From Fundicoccus_A sp052115865 (lineage in GTDB: Bacteria > Bacillota > Bacilli > Lactobacillales > Aerococcaceae), in contig NZ_JBQKME010000005.1 of assembly GCF_052115865.1 (NCBI RefSeq), positions 1 through 64,000 on the forward strand: a stretch of DNA of 64,000 nt. Reading direction: 5' to 3'. The first letter of the stretch is position 1; every line of letters begins with the position of its first letter. This document shows positions 17,247 to 25,938 of this stretch, one piece after another. A model generated the notes under the pieces. It saw only the letters and a program-made list of their open reading frames with translations, did not search any database and had not been told where the DNA came from. Made by a program: the position numbers and the translations under genes.

Positions 17247-18182
17247 TTGCAATCAATGAATGATATTGTTAATAAAATGATTGGTGGAAATAGTCGCTAC
17301 CAAGAAAGTTTAAATCAAACGATTAAGTCTACTTTAGCTTTTGAACCTATTCAAGCGTTTGTCAATGCCAATAGTGATCGCATTTCTGAAGAAATGATTC
17401 AGAATAGCTTTTCAAAATTAAATGAATTTAAAATTGAGTTTGAAGCTATTCAACGTGGAGAATTAGGGCAAAATCCTGGGTTTGAACCGAAGTTATTTAT
17501 TAATGAAGGTTATATTGATGTGACTTATGTTCCAACACAGACCTATTATAATCAACAAGAGATGCGTAAAAAAGCCGCTTTGTTGGATAATCGGATGATG
17601 TCGCGGGATGTGCGAAATGCCAGTTTAATGGATTTTGGTACGGAAAATTCTCCTAGCCGCCAAAAGCTACTTGAAGAAGTCATGGCTTTTATTGATGTAT
17701 ATTTTGCAAATCCTAAACAAGCGCAAGGTCTTTTTATTGTAGGGCCTTTTGGTGTGGGAAAAACATTTCTATTGGGAGCTTTAGCTAATTATTTAGTAAG
17801 CCGTGATGTAGCGGTGACTATGTTGCATTATCCTAGCTTTGCCAGTGATATTAAGGCTTCAATTAGTGACAACACAACACAACAAATTTTACAAAAAGTA
17901 AAATCAGTGGATGTGTTGATGATAGATGATATCGGTGCTGAATCAAATTCAGTTTGGTTACGGGATGAAGTTTTAAGTGTTATTTTGGAATACCGTATGA
18001 AAGAAGCCTTAGCTACATTCTTCACTTCAAATGGCTCTATTGCAAATTTAGAATCACATTTAACTCAGTCGAGAGAAAGTGTTGAACCATTAAAAGCGAA
18101 ACGATTAATGGAAAGAGTTAATTTTTTAGCCAAAGAAATTCATTTAACTGGCGATAATCGTCGCCGCATGCAACGTAATTAA
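17247..18182 (+). CDS. dnaI: Primosomal protein DnaI (helicase loader)
   Basis: 311-residue AAA+ loader of the replicative helicase. Walker A GPFGVGKT at residues 166-173, Walker B VLMIDDIGAE (Asp227/228), sensor ..TFFTSN... The N-terminal helicase-interaction domain of B. subtilis DnaI binds zinc through cysteines; this protein has no cysteine at all, as I recall for streptococcal DnaI too. TTG 17247 is preferred because GGAGGTGA (17233-17240) is 6 nt before it; ATG 17256 would be 15 nt away. Confidence 0.93.
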   Translation: MQSMNDIVNKMIGGNSRYQESLNQTIKSTLAFEPIQAFVNANSDRISEEMIQNSFSKLNEFKIEFEAIQRGELGQNPGFEPKLFINEGYIDVTYVPTQTYYNQQEMRKKAALLDNRMMSRDVRNASLMDFGTENSPSRQKLLEEVMAFIDVYFANPKQAQGLFIVGPFGVGKTFLLGALANYLVSRDVAVTMLHYPSFASDIKASISDNTTQQILQKVKSVDVLMIDDIGAESNSVWLRDEVLSVILEYRMKEALATFFTSNGSIANLESHLTQSRESVEPLKAKRLMERVNFLAKEIHLTGDNRRRMQRN

Positions 18183-18200
18183 AGAAGTAGGGGGTCGAAT

Positions 18201-18407
18201 ATGAACCATTATAACTCTGAAGAAGAAAAAAAGGCTCAACGTATGTTAATCGTTAATATTACGATTAGTTTTATTATTCAAATTGTATTACTATTAGTTT
18301 ATTATTTTGGAGAAAAGCTAACCTTATTAGCCTTTCCAATGCTTTTAGGGATTTTAATTACAGGGAACGCCTTAGTCCAAAGTATTCAAGCTTATCGAAG
18401 ACATTAG
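18201..18407 (+). CDS. Small two-helix membrane protein, unknown function
   Basis: 68 residues with two hydrophobic segments (about 14-37 and 41-58), a charged N-terminus and a basic C-terminal tail (QAYRRH). AGGGGG ribosome site; 18 bp after dnaI, so part of the same transcript. No family recognised. The position between dnaI and thrS suggests a housekeeping membrane peptide. Confidence 0.7.
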   Translation: MNHYNSEEEKKAQRMLIVNITISFIIQIVLLLVYYFGEKLTLLAFPMLLGILITGNALVQSIQAYRRH

Positions 18408-18419
18408 TTTGATATTTGC

Positions 18420-18448
18420 TTGCTTTTAAAGATAAAGAATGTTATAAC
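18420..18448 (+). promoter_or_regulatory. Promoter of the thrS T-box transcript
   Basis: TTGCTT (18420-18425), 17-bp spacer, TATAAC (18443-18448), immediately before the T-box leader. Confidence 0.6.
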
Positions 18449-18454
18449 TTAATT

Positions 18455-18690
18455 AACTTATTTGAAGACAACTAACTTTTCGTGATAGTTACAGAGAGAG
18501 ACGGCTTGCTGAAACGTCTTACTTAGCAAAAGCTTAGACCCCTTCATCTTAATCTACTGGAAAATTTATTGAACAGTAGACGTCATGACTCGTTACGTCA
18601 ATAATAAGTTTGTAATGATTATTACATTAATTTGGGTGGAACCGCGATAAAACGCCCCATTGTTTATTTTAACAATGGGGCGTTTTTTTC
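18455..18690 (+). ncRNA. T-box leader (threonine) controlling thrS
   Basis: Contains the T-box core GGGTGGAACCGCG (18634-18646), the AGAGAG stem I element (18493-18498) and a terminator with perfect 12-bp arms CGCCCCATTGTT (18653-18664) / AACAATGGGGCG (18671-18682) and seven T. An ACC threonine codon at 18538-18540 sits where the specifier loop is expected. Uncharged tRNA-Thr would favour the antiterminator and switch on thrS. The family is certain; the exact specifier is inferred. Confidence 0.93.
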
Positions 18691-18713
18691 GATTTTAAGG
18701 AGGTAAATAATTT

Positions 18714-20657
18714 ATGGAAAAAATTAAATTAACTTTCCCTGACGGAGCTGTCAAGGAATTTGATAAAGGTACCACAACTGGTCAAGTTGCTGAATCGATT
18801 AGTAAATCATTAGCTAAACAGGCTCTGGCTGGGAAATTAAATGACGAGCTGATTGATTTACATCGTCCGATAGAAGTAGATGGACGCATTGAAATCATTA
18901 CTGAAAAAAGTGAAGATGCTCTACAAATCTTACGTCATTCAACCGCACATTTAATGGCACATGCCTTAACACGTTTGTATCCAGAGATACATTTTGGAGT
19001 TGGACCTGCGATTGAATCTGGCTTCTATTATGATACTGATATGGAAAACCAAATCCAAGAAGAAGCTTTACCGGCTATTGAGAAAGAAATGAAAAAAATC
19101 ATTTCGCAAAACTATCCAATTGTAAGAAAAGAAGTTAGTCGTCAAGAAGCTTTAGAAATCTTTGCTAAAGATCCTTATAAAGTAGAATTAATTAACGATT
19201 TACCTGAAGACGAAGCTATCACTGTTTATCAGCAAGAAGATTTTGTTGACTTATGCCGTGGCGTTCATGTACCTTCAACAGGAAAAATTAAAGTATTCAA
19301 GTTATTATCATTAGCTGGTGCTTACTGGCGTGGAAATTCAAATAATAAGATGATGCAACGGATTTACGGAACTGCCTTTTTCAACCAAGAAGATTTAAAA
19401 GAATTTTTACGTTTGCGTGAAGAAGCCCGTGAAAGAGATCATCGTAAATTAGGTAAAGAATTGGATTTATTTATGATTTCGCAAGAAATTGGATCAGGTC
19501 TTCCTGTTTGGTTACCAAAAGGAGCTGCGATTCGTCGTACAATCGAGCGCTATATTGTGGATAAAGAAGTCGAATTAGGTTATGAACACGTCTATACACC
19601 TATTATGGCGAAAGCAGACTTGTACAAAACTTCTGGCCACTGGGATCATTACTATGAAGATATGTTCCCGCCAATGGATATGGGTGATGGTGAAATGTTA
19701 GTTTTAAGACCAATGAACTGTCCACACCATATGATGATTTATAAAGATGATGTCCACTCTTATCGTGAGTTACCAATTCGAATTGCTGAATTAGGAATGA
19801 TGCATCGTTACGAAAAATCAGGTGCACTTTCAGGATTGCAAAGAGTGCGTGAAATGACCTTGAATGATGCGCATATTTTTGTTCGACCTGATCAAATTAA
19901 AGATGAGTTAAGACGTGTTATTGACTTAGTTCTAGCAGTTTATGAAGACTTCAATATTTCAGATTATCGTTTTCGTTTAAGCCTACGTGATCCAAACAAC
20001 AAAGAAAAATATTTTGATGATGATAATATGTGGGAAAAAGCTCAATCCATGTTAAAAGAAGGCTTGGATGAGATGGGGATTGAATATTTTGAAGCAGAAG
20101 GGGAAGCTGCCTTCTACGGACCCAAATTAGATGTTCAATTTAAAACAGCGATTGGGATTGAAGAAACAATGTCAACTGTTCAATTGGATTTCTTATTGCC
20201 TGAACGTTTTGACTTAACCTATGTAGGTGAAGATGGAGCTAATACCCACCGTCCAGTTGTTATTCACCGTGGTGTGTTATCAACGATGGAAAGATTTGTT
20301 GCTTATTTGATTGAAGAATATAAAGGTGCATTTCCAACTTGGTTAGCTCCTGTTCAAATGATTTTACTACCTGTTAGTCTTGATGCTCATCAAGATCGAG
20401 TGGAAGAATTATATCAAACTTTCCGGACCAAAGGCTTTAGAGTAGAAATGGATTTACGTAATGAAAAATTGGGATATAAGATTCGTTCAGCTCAAACAAG
20501 TAAAATCCCATATCAAATTGTGATTGGTGATGAAGAAGTTGAAAACCAAACAGTTAATATCCGTAAATACGGTACAAAAGAGTCTAAGTCTTATTCGCTT
20601 GGTGAATTTATTGAACTTCTGAATACAGATATTACAGCTAAAAGCCGGTCAATTTAA
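18714..20657 (+). CDS. thrS: Threonyl-tRNA synthetase
   Basis: 647-residue class II synthetase charging tRNA-Thr. N-terminal TGS domain (1-60), editing domain with HSTAHLMAHAL, catalytic core with motif 2 around RYEKSGALSGLQRVREM and zinc ligand Cys in RPMNCPHHM, then an anticodon-binding domain (..PVQMILLPVSL). GGAGG site 7 nt before ATG. Regulated by the T-box upstream. Ends at a strong terminator shared with dacA. Confidence 0.97.
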   Translation: MEKIKLTFPDGAVKEFDKGTTTGQVAESISKSLAKQALAGKLNDELIDLHRPIEVDGRIEIITEKSEDALQILRHSTAHLMAHALTRLYPEIHFGVGPAIESGFYYDTDMENQIQEEALPAIEKEMKKIISQNYPIVRKEVSRQEALEIFAKDPYKVELINDLPEDEAITVYQQEDFVDLCRGVHVPSTGKIKVFKLLSLAGAYWRGNSNNKMMQRIYGTAFFNQEDLKEFLRLREEARERDHRKLGKELDLFMISQEIGSGLPVWLPKGAAIRRTIERYIVDKEVELGYEHVYTPIMAKADLYKTSGHWDHYYEDMFPPMDMGDGEMLVLRPMNCPHHMMIYKDDVHSYRELPIRIAELGMMHRYEKSGALSGLQRVREMTLNDAHIFVRPDQIKDELRRVIDLVLAVYEDFNISDYRFRLSLRDPNNKEKYFDDDNMWEKAQSMLKEGLDEMGIEYFEAEGEAAFYGPKLDVQFKTAIGIEETMSTVQLDFLLPERFDLTYVGEDGANTHRPVVIHRGVLSTMERFVAYLIEEYKGAFPTWLAPVQMILLPVSLDAHQDRVEELYQTFRTKGFRVEMDLRNEKLGYKIRSAQTSKIPYQIVIGDEEVENQTVNIRKYGTKESKSYSLGEFIELLNTDITAKSRSI

Positions 20658-20681
20658 TTTTTGAATTCAATAATTAATACA

Positions 20682-20721
20682 AAAAAACCAAACTTTTGAT
20701 ATGTTAAAAGTTTGGTTTTTT
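20682..20721. terminator. Bidirectional terminator between thrS and the PBP gene
   Basis: 16-bp perfect stem AAAAAACCAAACTTTT (20682-20697) / AAAAGTTTGGTTTTTT (20706-20721) with an 8-nt loop. T runs are present on both strands, placed between convergent genes. Confidence 0.88.
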
Positions 20722-20735
20722 GCTTATCTATAATT

Positions 20736-21965
20736 TTATTGGAAGAATTTAAAGATATCCCGCATGAAATTAGTAATAGGGTTATCTCTTCGATTTTCAA
20801 GTTCAACTGTTTCATCAGATGATTGATTGGCTTCTTCTTCAGCTTTGATAGATGCTTCTTCCGCTTCACGTTCAGCGCGTGTTTTATGCTTATTGGTTGG
20901 TAAAGCTTCATTTTGATACATATCTGGATATTCTAATAATCCATCTAGTAAGATTTCGATTTCCCAATAAGATGTAACTTCTAAGCCATCAGCACGATTA
21001 AAGAGTCCCATAGAAACAGCAATTAAATCCCGATCATTTTCATTAACTGTCGCTACGAATGTCCGACCGGCACCATCGGTTAAACCTGATTTTAATCCCG
21101 TTGTCCCAGGTCGACCATAGGTTAAGCCGGGAAGTAAAAGGTTACTTGTAGTAAATACCGATTCATAATCTGTGCCTTCCATAAATACATAATCGATTTT
21201 AGAAGTGACATCGAGTATTTCTGGATACTCCTCAACAATGTATTGTGCGACAAGGGCTACATCGGCTGCCGATAATTTGTTCTCATCATTTTCAGTTGAA
21301 CCAGGCATCCACCATTCCTCGGGAACGTACATATTAGGTACACCTGAGGTTGTGTAGAATTCAAAATCAGTTATGCCCCAATCGGTTAATACTTCACGAA
21401 TTTTTTGAACGGCTGTTTGTTCATCACCAAATAATTTCCACATCATCGTAGAAGTCGCATCATTACCTGATAACATCATGATTCCATGAATGAGATCTTC
21501 AACGCTATATTCGACGCCTGCATATAAACCAACAGCGGAAAGTTCTGGGTTGAAAGAGAGGTAATCTTCAATTGCTTGAGGTACTTCTACCATTGTGTCC
21601 ATTGAAATAGTTCCTTCTTCAATGGCTTGATAGATTAAATATACAGCTAAAATTTTTGACATAGAAGCGATAGGGTAGGGAACAAATGCTTGTTCTTCTG
21701 CAAGAATACGATTCGTTTCTACATCGACAACCACATATGAACGTGCGTCCATGTTGGCTGCATACCAATCGATCAATTCTTGAGGATAATTATCTGGTAG
21801 TTCTGCTTCCGGGTATTCTTCAATATCTTCAGCATCACGTTCTAAACTAGGCGTCTTGGTAATATCCTCAACTTGAGCCAATACCTTAAATGGGGTTGAG
21901 AGTGAAATTAATAAGACTAAAAAGATAGAGAATAAATGCTTGTAGATTGATTTTTTAAAGATCAA
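20736..21965 (-). CDS. dacA: D-alanyl-D-alanine carboxypeptidase (low-molecular-weight PBP, DacA type)
   Basis: 409-residue exported serine-type carboxypeptidase that trims the terminal D-Ala of peptidoglycan stems. Signal peptide at residues 1-30. Active-site motifs SMSK (101-104), SGN (166-168) and K-S-G (292-294; Ser replaces the usual Thr of KTG). A C-terminal amphipathic tail NFMRDIFKFFQ may anchor it to the membrane. TTG 21965 lies 9 nt after AGGAGG and precedes a complete signal peptide. Charged C-terminal linker rich in Glu. Confidence 0.9.
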   Translation of the reverse strand: MIFKKSIYKHLFSIFLVLLISLSTPFKVLAQVEDITKTPSLERDAEDIEEYPEAELPDNYPQELIDWYAANMDARSYVVVDVETNRILAEEQAFVPYPIASMSKILAVYLIYQAIEEGTISMDTMVEVPQAIEDYLSFNPELSAVGLYAGVEYSVEDLIHGIMMLSGNDATSTMMWKLFGDEQTAVQKIREVLTDWGITDFEFYTTSGVPNMYVPEEWWMPGSTENDENKLSAADVALVAQYIVEEYPEILDVTSKIDYVFMEGTDYESVFTTSNLLLPGLTYGRPGTTGLKSGLTDGAGRTFVATVNENDRDLIAVSMGLFNRADGLEVTSYWEIEILLDGLLEYPDMYQNEALPTNKHKTRAEREAEEASIKAEEEANQSSDETVELENRRDNPITNFMRDIFKFFQ

Positions 21966-22140
21966 GCGTAACGCCTCCTAATATTGATTACTTTACTATT
22001 ATATACAAGTAGCACAAACTTTCCAATAATTGTTTAAAAATAATAAAATTTTTAAGTATATTAGTAGGACTAATATTACTAACAATCCAATGATTTTGAA
22101 TGTATAATAGATTCATCATATCTTTTGAATGGAGAATTAT

Positions 22141-23349
22141 ATGAATAAGCTTAGACATCTTAATAATCATTCAGATATCGAATCAAATAGGCAAAATAGA
22201 TTGTTTATTATGACAACCGTAGCGATCTTATTACCTTTTTATATTGGTGCCGTGGTATTGATTGTCCATTTTCTCTATTTAATATGGACAAATAGAAAAA
22301 AGTTAATTCAACAAATTAAAGAAATGGGCTGGATTGCGGTTTTCATTTTATACACCGCTCTTGTGTCGCTTGAAAATCGAAATTATATAGGATTAGCGAT
22401 TTCGCTTGCCTTGTTTCTTGTTGCTCTATATTTCAGTAGTTATTTAGAAAGCTTTTCTGCTAAACTTTATATCAGTCTCTTAAAGACAATTAGCTATGGA
22501 AGTTTCTTTGTTGGGATATTTAATTTAGTCAATTATATTATTTATATTGTTAAAAATAATTTATCGATCTTCTATATATTACAAACATCCAATCCACAGT
22601 TTCGAGCAGAAGCAACATTTTTTAATGCCAATTACTATGGCTTGTTTTGTATCTTTTCTATCTTGATTTCGATTTATTTATTGAATTATACGCGTGAACA
22701 ACGATTGCGAATGTTCCATGCTTTAATTATTTCAATTAATCTTATTAGTATTATTATGACAGCATCAAGGATGTTACTTCCAACCGTTGTTATTGCTATT
22801 TTTGTACTGGTCTTCTTCATCCATAAAAGAATCGCTCTTGTCTTGTTAGGGACTGGCCTCCTCGGTTTAATTGGTGTCATGCTATTCCCAACTCTATTTC
22901 CAAGGTTTGAAACACTGGCCTATGGTTTTGAAGATCGGTTTGGTTTGTGGAATACAGGTTGGAATATCTTTTTAACCAAGCCTTTAACGGGGAGAGGGCC
23001 TTTGTCCTATATCAATTTTTATTATTTATTTATTAATGAAACAGATATGCATGCACACCAACTACTGATTGATAGCTTGGCTAACTATGGTTTGTTTGGC
23101 ATTTTTATTTTGTTTAATGCTTTATTTGATTATGTTAATCGATTGATTGAAGCGTTGAAGATTAGCGAAATACGTTTAGAAGTAGGACTTGTTTTAGCCT
23201 TTATAGTGGCAGTCTTAGTCCACGGTCTTGTTGATGTGTCTATTTTTTGGCTGCAAACGGGTTTTGTCTTTCTCATCGTTTGCCTATGCCCAACTGAAAG
23301 CATGTTAAAAGTTCGTTATGAACAACTAAAAAAGCTGGAGCAAGATTAA
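22141..23349 (+). CDS. O-antigen ligase-like (Wzy/WaaL family) membrane protein
   Basis: 402 residues with about 10-11 hydrophobic segments. The extracytoplasmic loop has FGLWNTGWNIF..PLTGRGPLSY and the histidine-containing DMHAHQLLIDSLANYGLFG, typical of the Wzy_C/O-antigen-ligase family, which polymerises or transfers undecaprenyl-linked glycans. ATG 22141 has a GGAGA site; an ATG 12 nt upstream overlaps it. Alone here, without a capsule cluster, so the glycan is unknown. TATAAT at 22103-22108 could be its -10. Divergent from dacA. Confidence 0.78.
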   Translation: MNKLRHLNNHSDIESNRQNRLFIMTTVAILLPFYIGAVVLIVHFLYLIWTNRKKLIQQIKEMGWIAVFILYTALVSLENRNYIGLAISLALFLVALYFSSYLESFSAKLYISLLKTISYGSFFVGIFNLVNYIIYIVKNNLSIFYILQTSNPQFRAEATFFNANYYGLFCIFSILISIYLLNYTREQRLRMFHALIISINLISIIMTASRMLLPTVVIAIFVLVFFIHKRIALVLLGTGLLGLIGVMLFPTLFPRFETLAYGFEDRFGLWNTGWNIFLTKPLTGRGPLSYINFYYLFINETDMHAHQLLIDSLANYGLFGIFILFNALFDYVNRLIEALKISEIRLEVGLVLAFIVAVLVHGLVDVSIFWLQTGFVFLIVCLCPTESMLKVRYEQLKKLEQD

Positions 23350-23365
23350 AATGCCCCAGCTTTTT
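23329..23365. terminator. Bidirectional terminator overlapping the 3' end of the ligase-like gene
   Basis: AAAAAGCTGG (23329-23338) / CCAGCTTTTT (23356-23365). The 5' arm lies in the last codons of the upstream gene. The convergent CatE-like gene begins its stop at 23376. Confidence 0.7.
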
Positions 23366-23375
23366 GTATTGATAT

Positions 23376-24233
23376 TTATTTTTCAATAAAAATATTGGTT
23401 AGACCAGAATTGTCTTTAAAAGTTAATTGATTTTCTTTTACACTGTAATAGATATCTTGTGCACTCAGTTGTTGTGAAATATAGGCAATGTCATCGGCAG
23501 TTGCATCCCAAACTAGAGCCCGCAAACCTTGCTGGTTTTCTTCTGGCTGTGGTAGGTTAGCACCTAACCAAATATTTGCTCCTAAATGATGGTGATAATC
23601 ACCTGATGCCATAAATATAGCTTGGTTACCATATGGGTATTTAAAACCTAAACCAACATTTGTGATATAAAATTGTAAGGTTTCAGCTACATCGCCTACA
23701 TGAAGATGAATGTGCCCCATGGTAGTCCCATTTGGAATTCCTTCATAAGTTGAGCTCGCATTACTTAAAACATCGTCAATATCCATTGCTTCTGTAATCC
23801 CACCGATAAAACCATCTTCGCGAATATCCCATTCACTACGATCTTTATCTGCGTAAATTTCAATGCCATTACCTTCAGGATCTGTTAAATAAATAGCATT
23901 GCTGTAACCGTGGTTAGATGCACCTTCAAGGGTAACTTCTTCCTTAACTAAATGCAGTAAAATAGTACCTAAATCTGCTTTTGTTGGTAGTAATAAAGCT
24001 AAATGATACAGTCCTGTTGTGCGTTTCGATTTTTTAACGTCAGTAGGGAATATTTCAATTAAAATAGTATGGTCAGGAGTCCCAAAGGCAAAATAACCAT
24101 TATTTTCTTCGATGAGGGTTAAACCAATTTTTTCTTGATAAAAAGTGGCTAAACTTTTAGAATCAAGTGCATTTAATTGTACTCTAGATGTCACAACGGC
24201 AGTTTTTGATTGTGTTAGTGGATTTGGTGTCAT
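23376..24233 (-). CDS. catE: VOC-family extradiol dioxygenase-like protein (CatE-like)
   Basis: 285 residues, two tandem glyoxalase/VOC modules (about 14-125 and 160-280). Metal-ligand-like residues appear in ..GLYHLALLLPT.., GHIHLHVGDV and the terminal Glu region. Length and order match B. subtilis CatE, a catechol-2,3-dioxygenase involved in quinone/catechol detoxification. ATG 24233 is chosen because GAGGAG precedes it; the TTG upstream would enclose the ribosome site. Substrate uncertain; it could be another VOC enzyme. Confidence 0.8.
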   Translation of the reverse strand: MTPNPLTQSKTAVVTSRVQLNALDSKSLATFYQEKIGLTLIEENNGYFAFGTPDHTILIEIFPTDVKKSKRTTGLYHLALLLPTKADLGTILLHLVKEEVTLEGASNHGYSNAIYLTDPEGNGIEIYADKDRSEWDIREDGFIGGITEAMDIDDVLSNASSTYEGIPNGTTMGHIHLHVGDVAETLQFYITNVGLGFKYPYGNQAIFMASGDYHHHLGANIWLGANLPQPEENQQGLRALVWDATADDIAYISQQLSAQDIYYSVKENQLTFKDNSGLTNIFIEK

Positions 24234-24266
24234 AATTTTCTCCTCAATATTCAAATATACGTTTTA

Positions 24267-24295
24267 ATGATAGTCGATAGCATTATTTTTGTCAA
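24267..24295 (-). promoter_or_regulatory. Promoter of the CatE-like gene
   Basis: On the minus strand TTGACA (24295-24290), 17-bp spacer, TATCAT (24272-24267). The spacer holds a quasi-palindromic AATGCTATCGACTATCATT stretch that could be an operator. Confidence 0.65.
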
Positions 24296-24392
24296 TCATA
24301 TATTTACTAAAATTAGAAATTTACTAGATTAGTTAAACGAAGAGTGCTATACTAATCGGGTTGATATTTATTAATAAAAATCAAAATTCCAT

Positions 24393-24421
24393 TTGCATTT
24401 AATATTGTTATGTGATATTAT
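24393..24421 (+). promoter_or_regulatory. Promoter of the infC-rpmI-rplT operon
   Basis: TTGCAT (24393-24398), 17-bp spacer, TATTAT (24416-24421) with an extended TGA before the -10. Confidence 0.65.
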
Positions 24422-24427
24422 CTAGTA

Positions 24428-24565
24428 GTTGAGAAAATAAGTAGGAACAAGTCGTTTCTCGCCACTTGTTAAGCAAGATGGCAAATAAAGGATGTAAACA
24501 AGTGATATAAGCTTGTTTTATTTCTTTGTGAGTAAAAGACTAGTTTTCGAACTAGTCTTTTTTTA
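24428..24565 (+). ncRNA. L20-type leader of infC-rpmI-rplT with attenuator terminator
   Basis: The 180-nt untranslated leader of infC ends in a strong terminator, AAAAGACTAGTT (24534-24545) / AACTAGTCTTTT (24550-24561), with a TTCG tetraloop and T run, 50 nt before the gene. Upstream complementary stretches (AACAAG...CTTGTT) can form alternative stems. In Bacillus ribosomal protein L20 binds such a leader and promotes termination, giving feedback control. That regulation is inferred by position and architecture. Confidence 0.75.
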
Positions 24566-24600
24566 TACAACGAATCTACAAGAAATCTCAAACAATATAT

Positions 24601-24617
24601 GGAGGTGGAAAGTTATC
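24601..24617 (+). promoter_or_regulatory. infC ribosome site with AUC start codon
   Basis: GGAGGTGG (24601-24608), 6-nt spacer, ATC (24615-24617). The protein then reads M-V-K-E-L-I-I-N-E, aligned within one residue of B. subtilis IF3 (MSKDFIINE). No ATG, GTG or TTG gives a sensible length. Rare AUU/AUC/AUA starts are a known autoregulatory feature of infC. Confidence 0.85.
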
Positions 24618-25130
24618 GTTAAAGAGCTTATTATTAACGAGGACATTCGCGCAAGAGAGTTACGTCTAATTGGTGATAATGGAGAACAAATTGGTGTTAA
24701 ATCCCTTGATGATGCATTAGTACTTGCAGAATCATTTGGATTAGATCTAGTACTTGTATCGCCGCAAGCCAAACCACCAGTAGCACGAATCATGGATTAC
24801 GGTAAGTATCGTTTTGAGATGCAGAAGAAAGAAAAAGAACAACGTAAAAATCAAAAAATTGTGTCAGTTAAGGAAGTTCGTTTAAGTCCTTCTATTGAAG
24901 AACATGACTATCAAACTAAATTACGTCAAGCGATTAAATTCTTAGAAAATGGCGATAAAGTAAAGGCATCTATTCGTTTTAGAGGTCGTGCAATTACACA
25001 TAAAGAATTAGGTCGTGAAGTTCTAGAAGATTTTATTGCAGATACAAAAGAACTTGCAGTTGTTGAATCTCAACCTAAAATGGAAGGTCGTAGTATGTTC
25101 ATCATGCTAGCCCCATCCAAAGGTGAGTAA
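24615..25130 (+). CDS. infC: Translation initiation factor IF-3
   Basis: 171 residues, the normal IF3 length. It prevents 50S joining and checks the start codon and initiator tRNA on the 30S subunit. N-domain (..INEDIRARELRLIGDNGEQIG), basic linker helix (about 70-90, KYRFEMQKKEKEQRKNQK) and C-domain with RFRGRAITHKELG. The ATC start lets IF3 limit its own synthesis. First gene of the conserved infC-rpmI-rplT operon. Confidence 0.95.
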   Translation: MVKELIINEDIRARELRLIGDNGEQIGVKSLDDALVLAESFGLDLVLVSPQAKPPVARIMDYGKYRFEMQKKEKEQRKNQKIVSVKEVRLSPSIEEHDYQTKLRQAIKFLENGDKVKASIRFRGRAITHKELGREVLEDFIADTKELAVVESQPKMEGRSMFIMLAPSKGE

Positions 25131-25159
25131 CATACTTTATTTTTTAGGAGGAATTGTCA

Positions 25160-25357
25160 ATGCCAAAACAAAAAACACATCGTGGTTTAGCTAAACGCGT
25201 TAAGAAAACAGGATCAGGTAAACTAAAACGTTCACGTGCGTTTACTAGTCACCGTTTCCACGGAAAAACTAAAAAACAACGTCGTCAATTACGTAAAGCG
25301 AGCCTAGTATCACCAGGCGATTACAAACGTATTAAACAACAAATTTCAGCACTATAA
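25160..25357 (+). CDS. rpmI: 50S ribosomal protein L35
   Basis: 65-residue basic protein MPKQKTHRGLAKR.. with the conserved ..KLKRSRAFTSH. ATG 25160 lies 8 nt after AGGAGG; an in-frame TTG six bases earlier is too close to it. Middle gene of the IF3 operon. Confidence 0.97.
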   Translation: MPKQKTHRGLAKRVKKTGSGKLKRSRAFTSHRFHGKTKKQRRQLRKASLVSPGDYKRIKQQISAL

Positions 25358-25382
25358 GATAGATTACGAGGAGGATTAAATT

Positions 25383-25739
25383 ATGGCACGTGTTAAAGGT
25401 GGATATGTTACGCGTCAACGTCGTAAACGTACATTAAAATTAGCAAAAGGTTATTACGGAGCAAAATCAAAACTTTACAAAACAGCTAAGCAACAAGTAA
25501 TGAAATCATATACTTATGCTTACCGTGACCGTCGTCAAAGAAAACGTGATTTCCGTCGTTTATGGATTACACGTATCAATGCAGCTGCTCGAATGAATGG
25601 TTTAAGCTATTCAGTATTAATGAATGGTTTAAATAAAGCTGGTATTGAAATTAACAGAAAAATGTTAGCTGATTTAGCAGTTAATGACGAAGTTGCGTTC
25701 TCTGCATTAGTAGAACAAGCAAAACAAGCATTAGCTTAA
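25383..25739 (+). CDS. rplT: 50S ribosomal protein L20
   Basis: 118-residue, highly basic rRNA-binding assembly protein (MARVKGGYVTRQRRKRTLKL; YRDRRQRKRDFR). Probable feedback regulator of this operon through the leader at 24428-24565. GAGGAGG site; followed by a very long terminator. Confidence 0.97.
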   Translation: MARVKGGYVTRQRRKRTLKLAKGYYGAKSKLYKTAKQQVMKSYTYAYRDRRQRKRDFRRLWITRINAAARMNGLSYSVLMNGLNKAGIEINRKMLADLAVNDEVAFSALVEQAKQALA

Positions 25740-25750
25740 TTCAATTTAGA

Positions 25751-25817
25751 CGTAGTATTAGCATAAGATTTTCTTGGGATTGAAAGAAATCTTATGCTAA
25801 TACTACGCTATTTTTTT
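25751..25817 (+). terminator. Terminator of the infC-rpmI-rplT operon
   Basis: 21-bp perfect stem (25751-25771 with 25787-25807) beginning CGTAGTATTAGCATAAGAT, followed by CTATTTTTTT. Among the longest uninterrupted stems in the window. Confidence 0.9.
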
Positions 25818-25866
25818 GATTAATATTATTGAGATTTATTTTTATTTGATTGAAATCACATTCAGA

Positions 25867-25895
25867 TTGACGAATGAATGTTAAAATTGTTATCT
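25867..25895 (+). promoter_or_regulatory. Promoter of the ABC exporter operon
   Basis: TTGACG (25867-25872), 17-bp spacer, TTATCT (25890-25895). Confidence 0.5.
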
Positions 25896-25938
25896 TTAAA
25901 GTGGCATTATTTATTATTATTTTTAGAGGAGGTCAAAA

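Noticed and set aside
17247..18182. Loss of zinc-binding cysteines in DnaI as a novelty
   Set aside because: As I recall, streptococcal DnaI also lacks them, so it is a feature of the order and not special here.
20736..21965. KSG in place of KTG in the PBP as a defect
   Set aside because: Ser is a conservative substitution found in other penicillin-recognising enzymes; the other motifs are intact.
24513..24614. A longer infC reading frame starting in the leader
   Set aside because: It would begin before the attenuator terminator and run through it; the IF3 family starts at the rare codon after GGAGGTGG.
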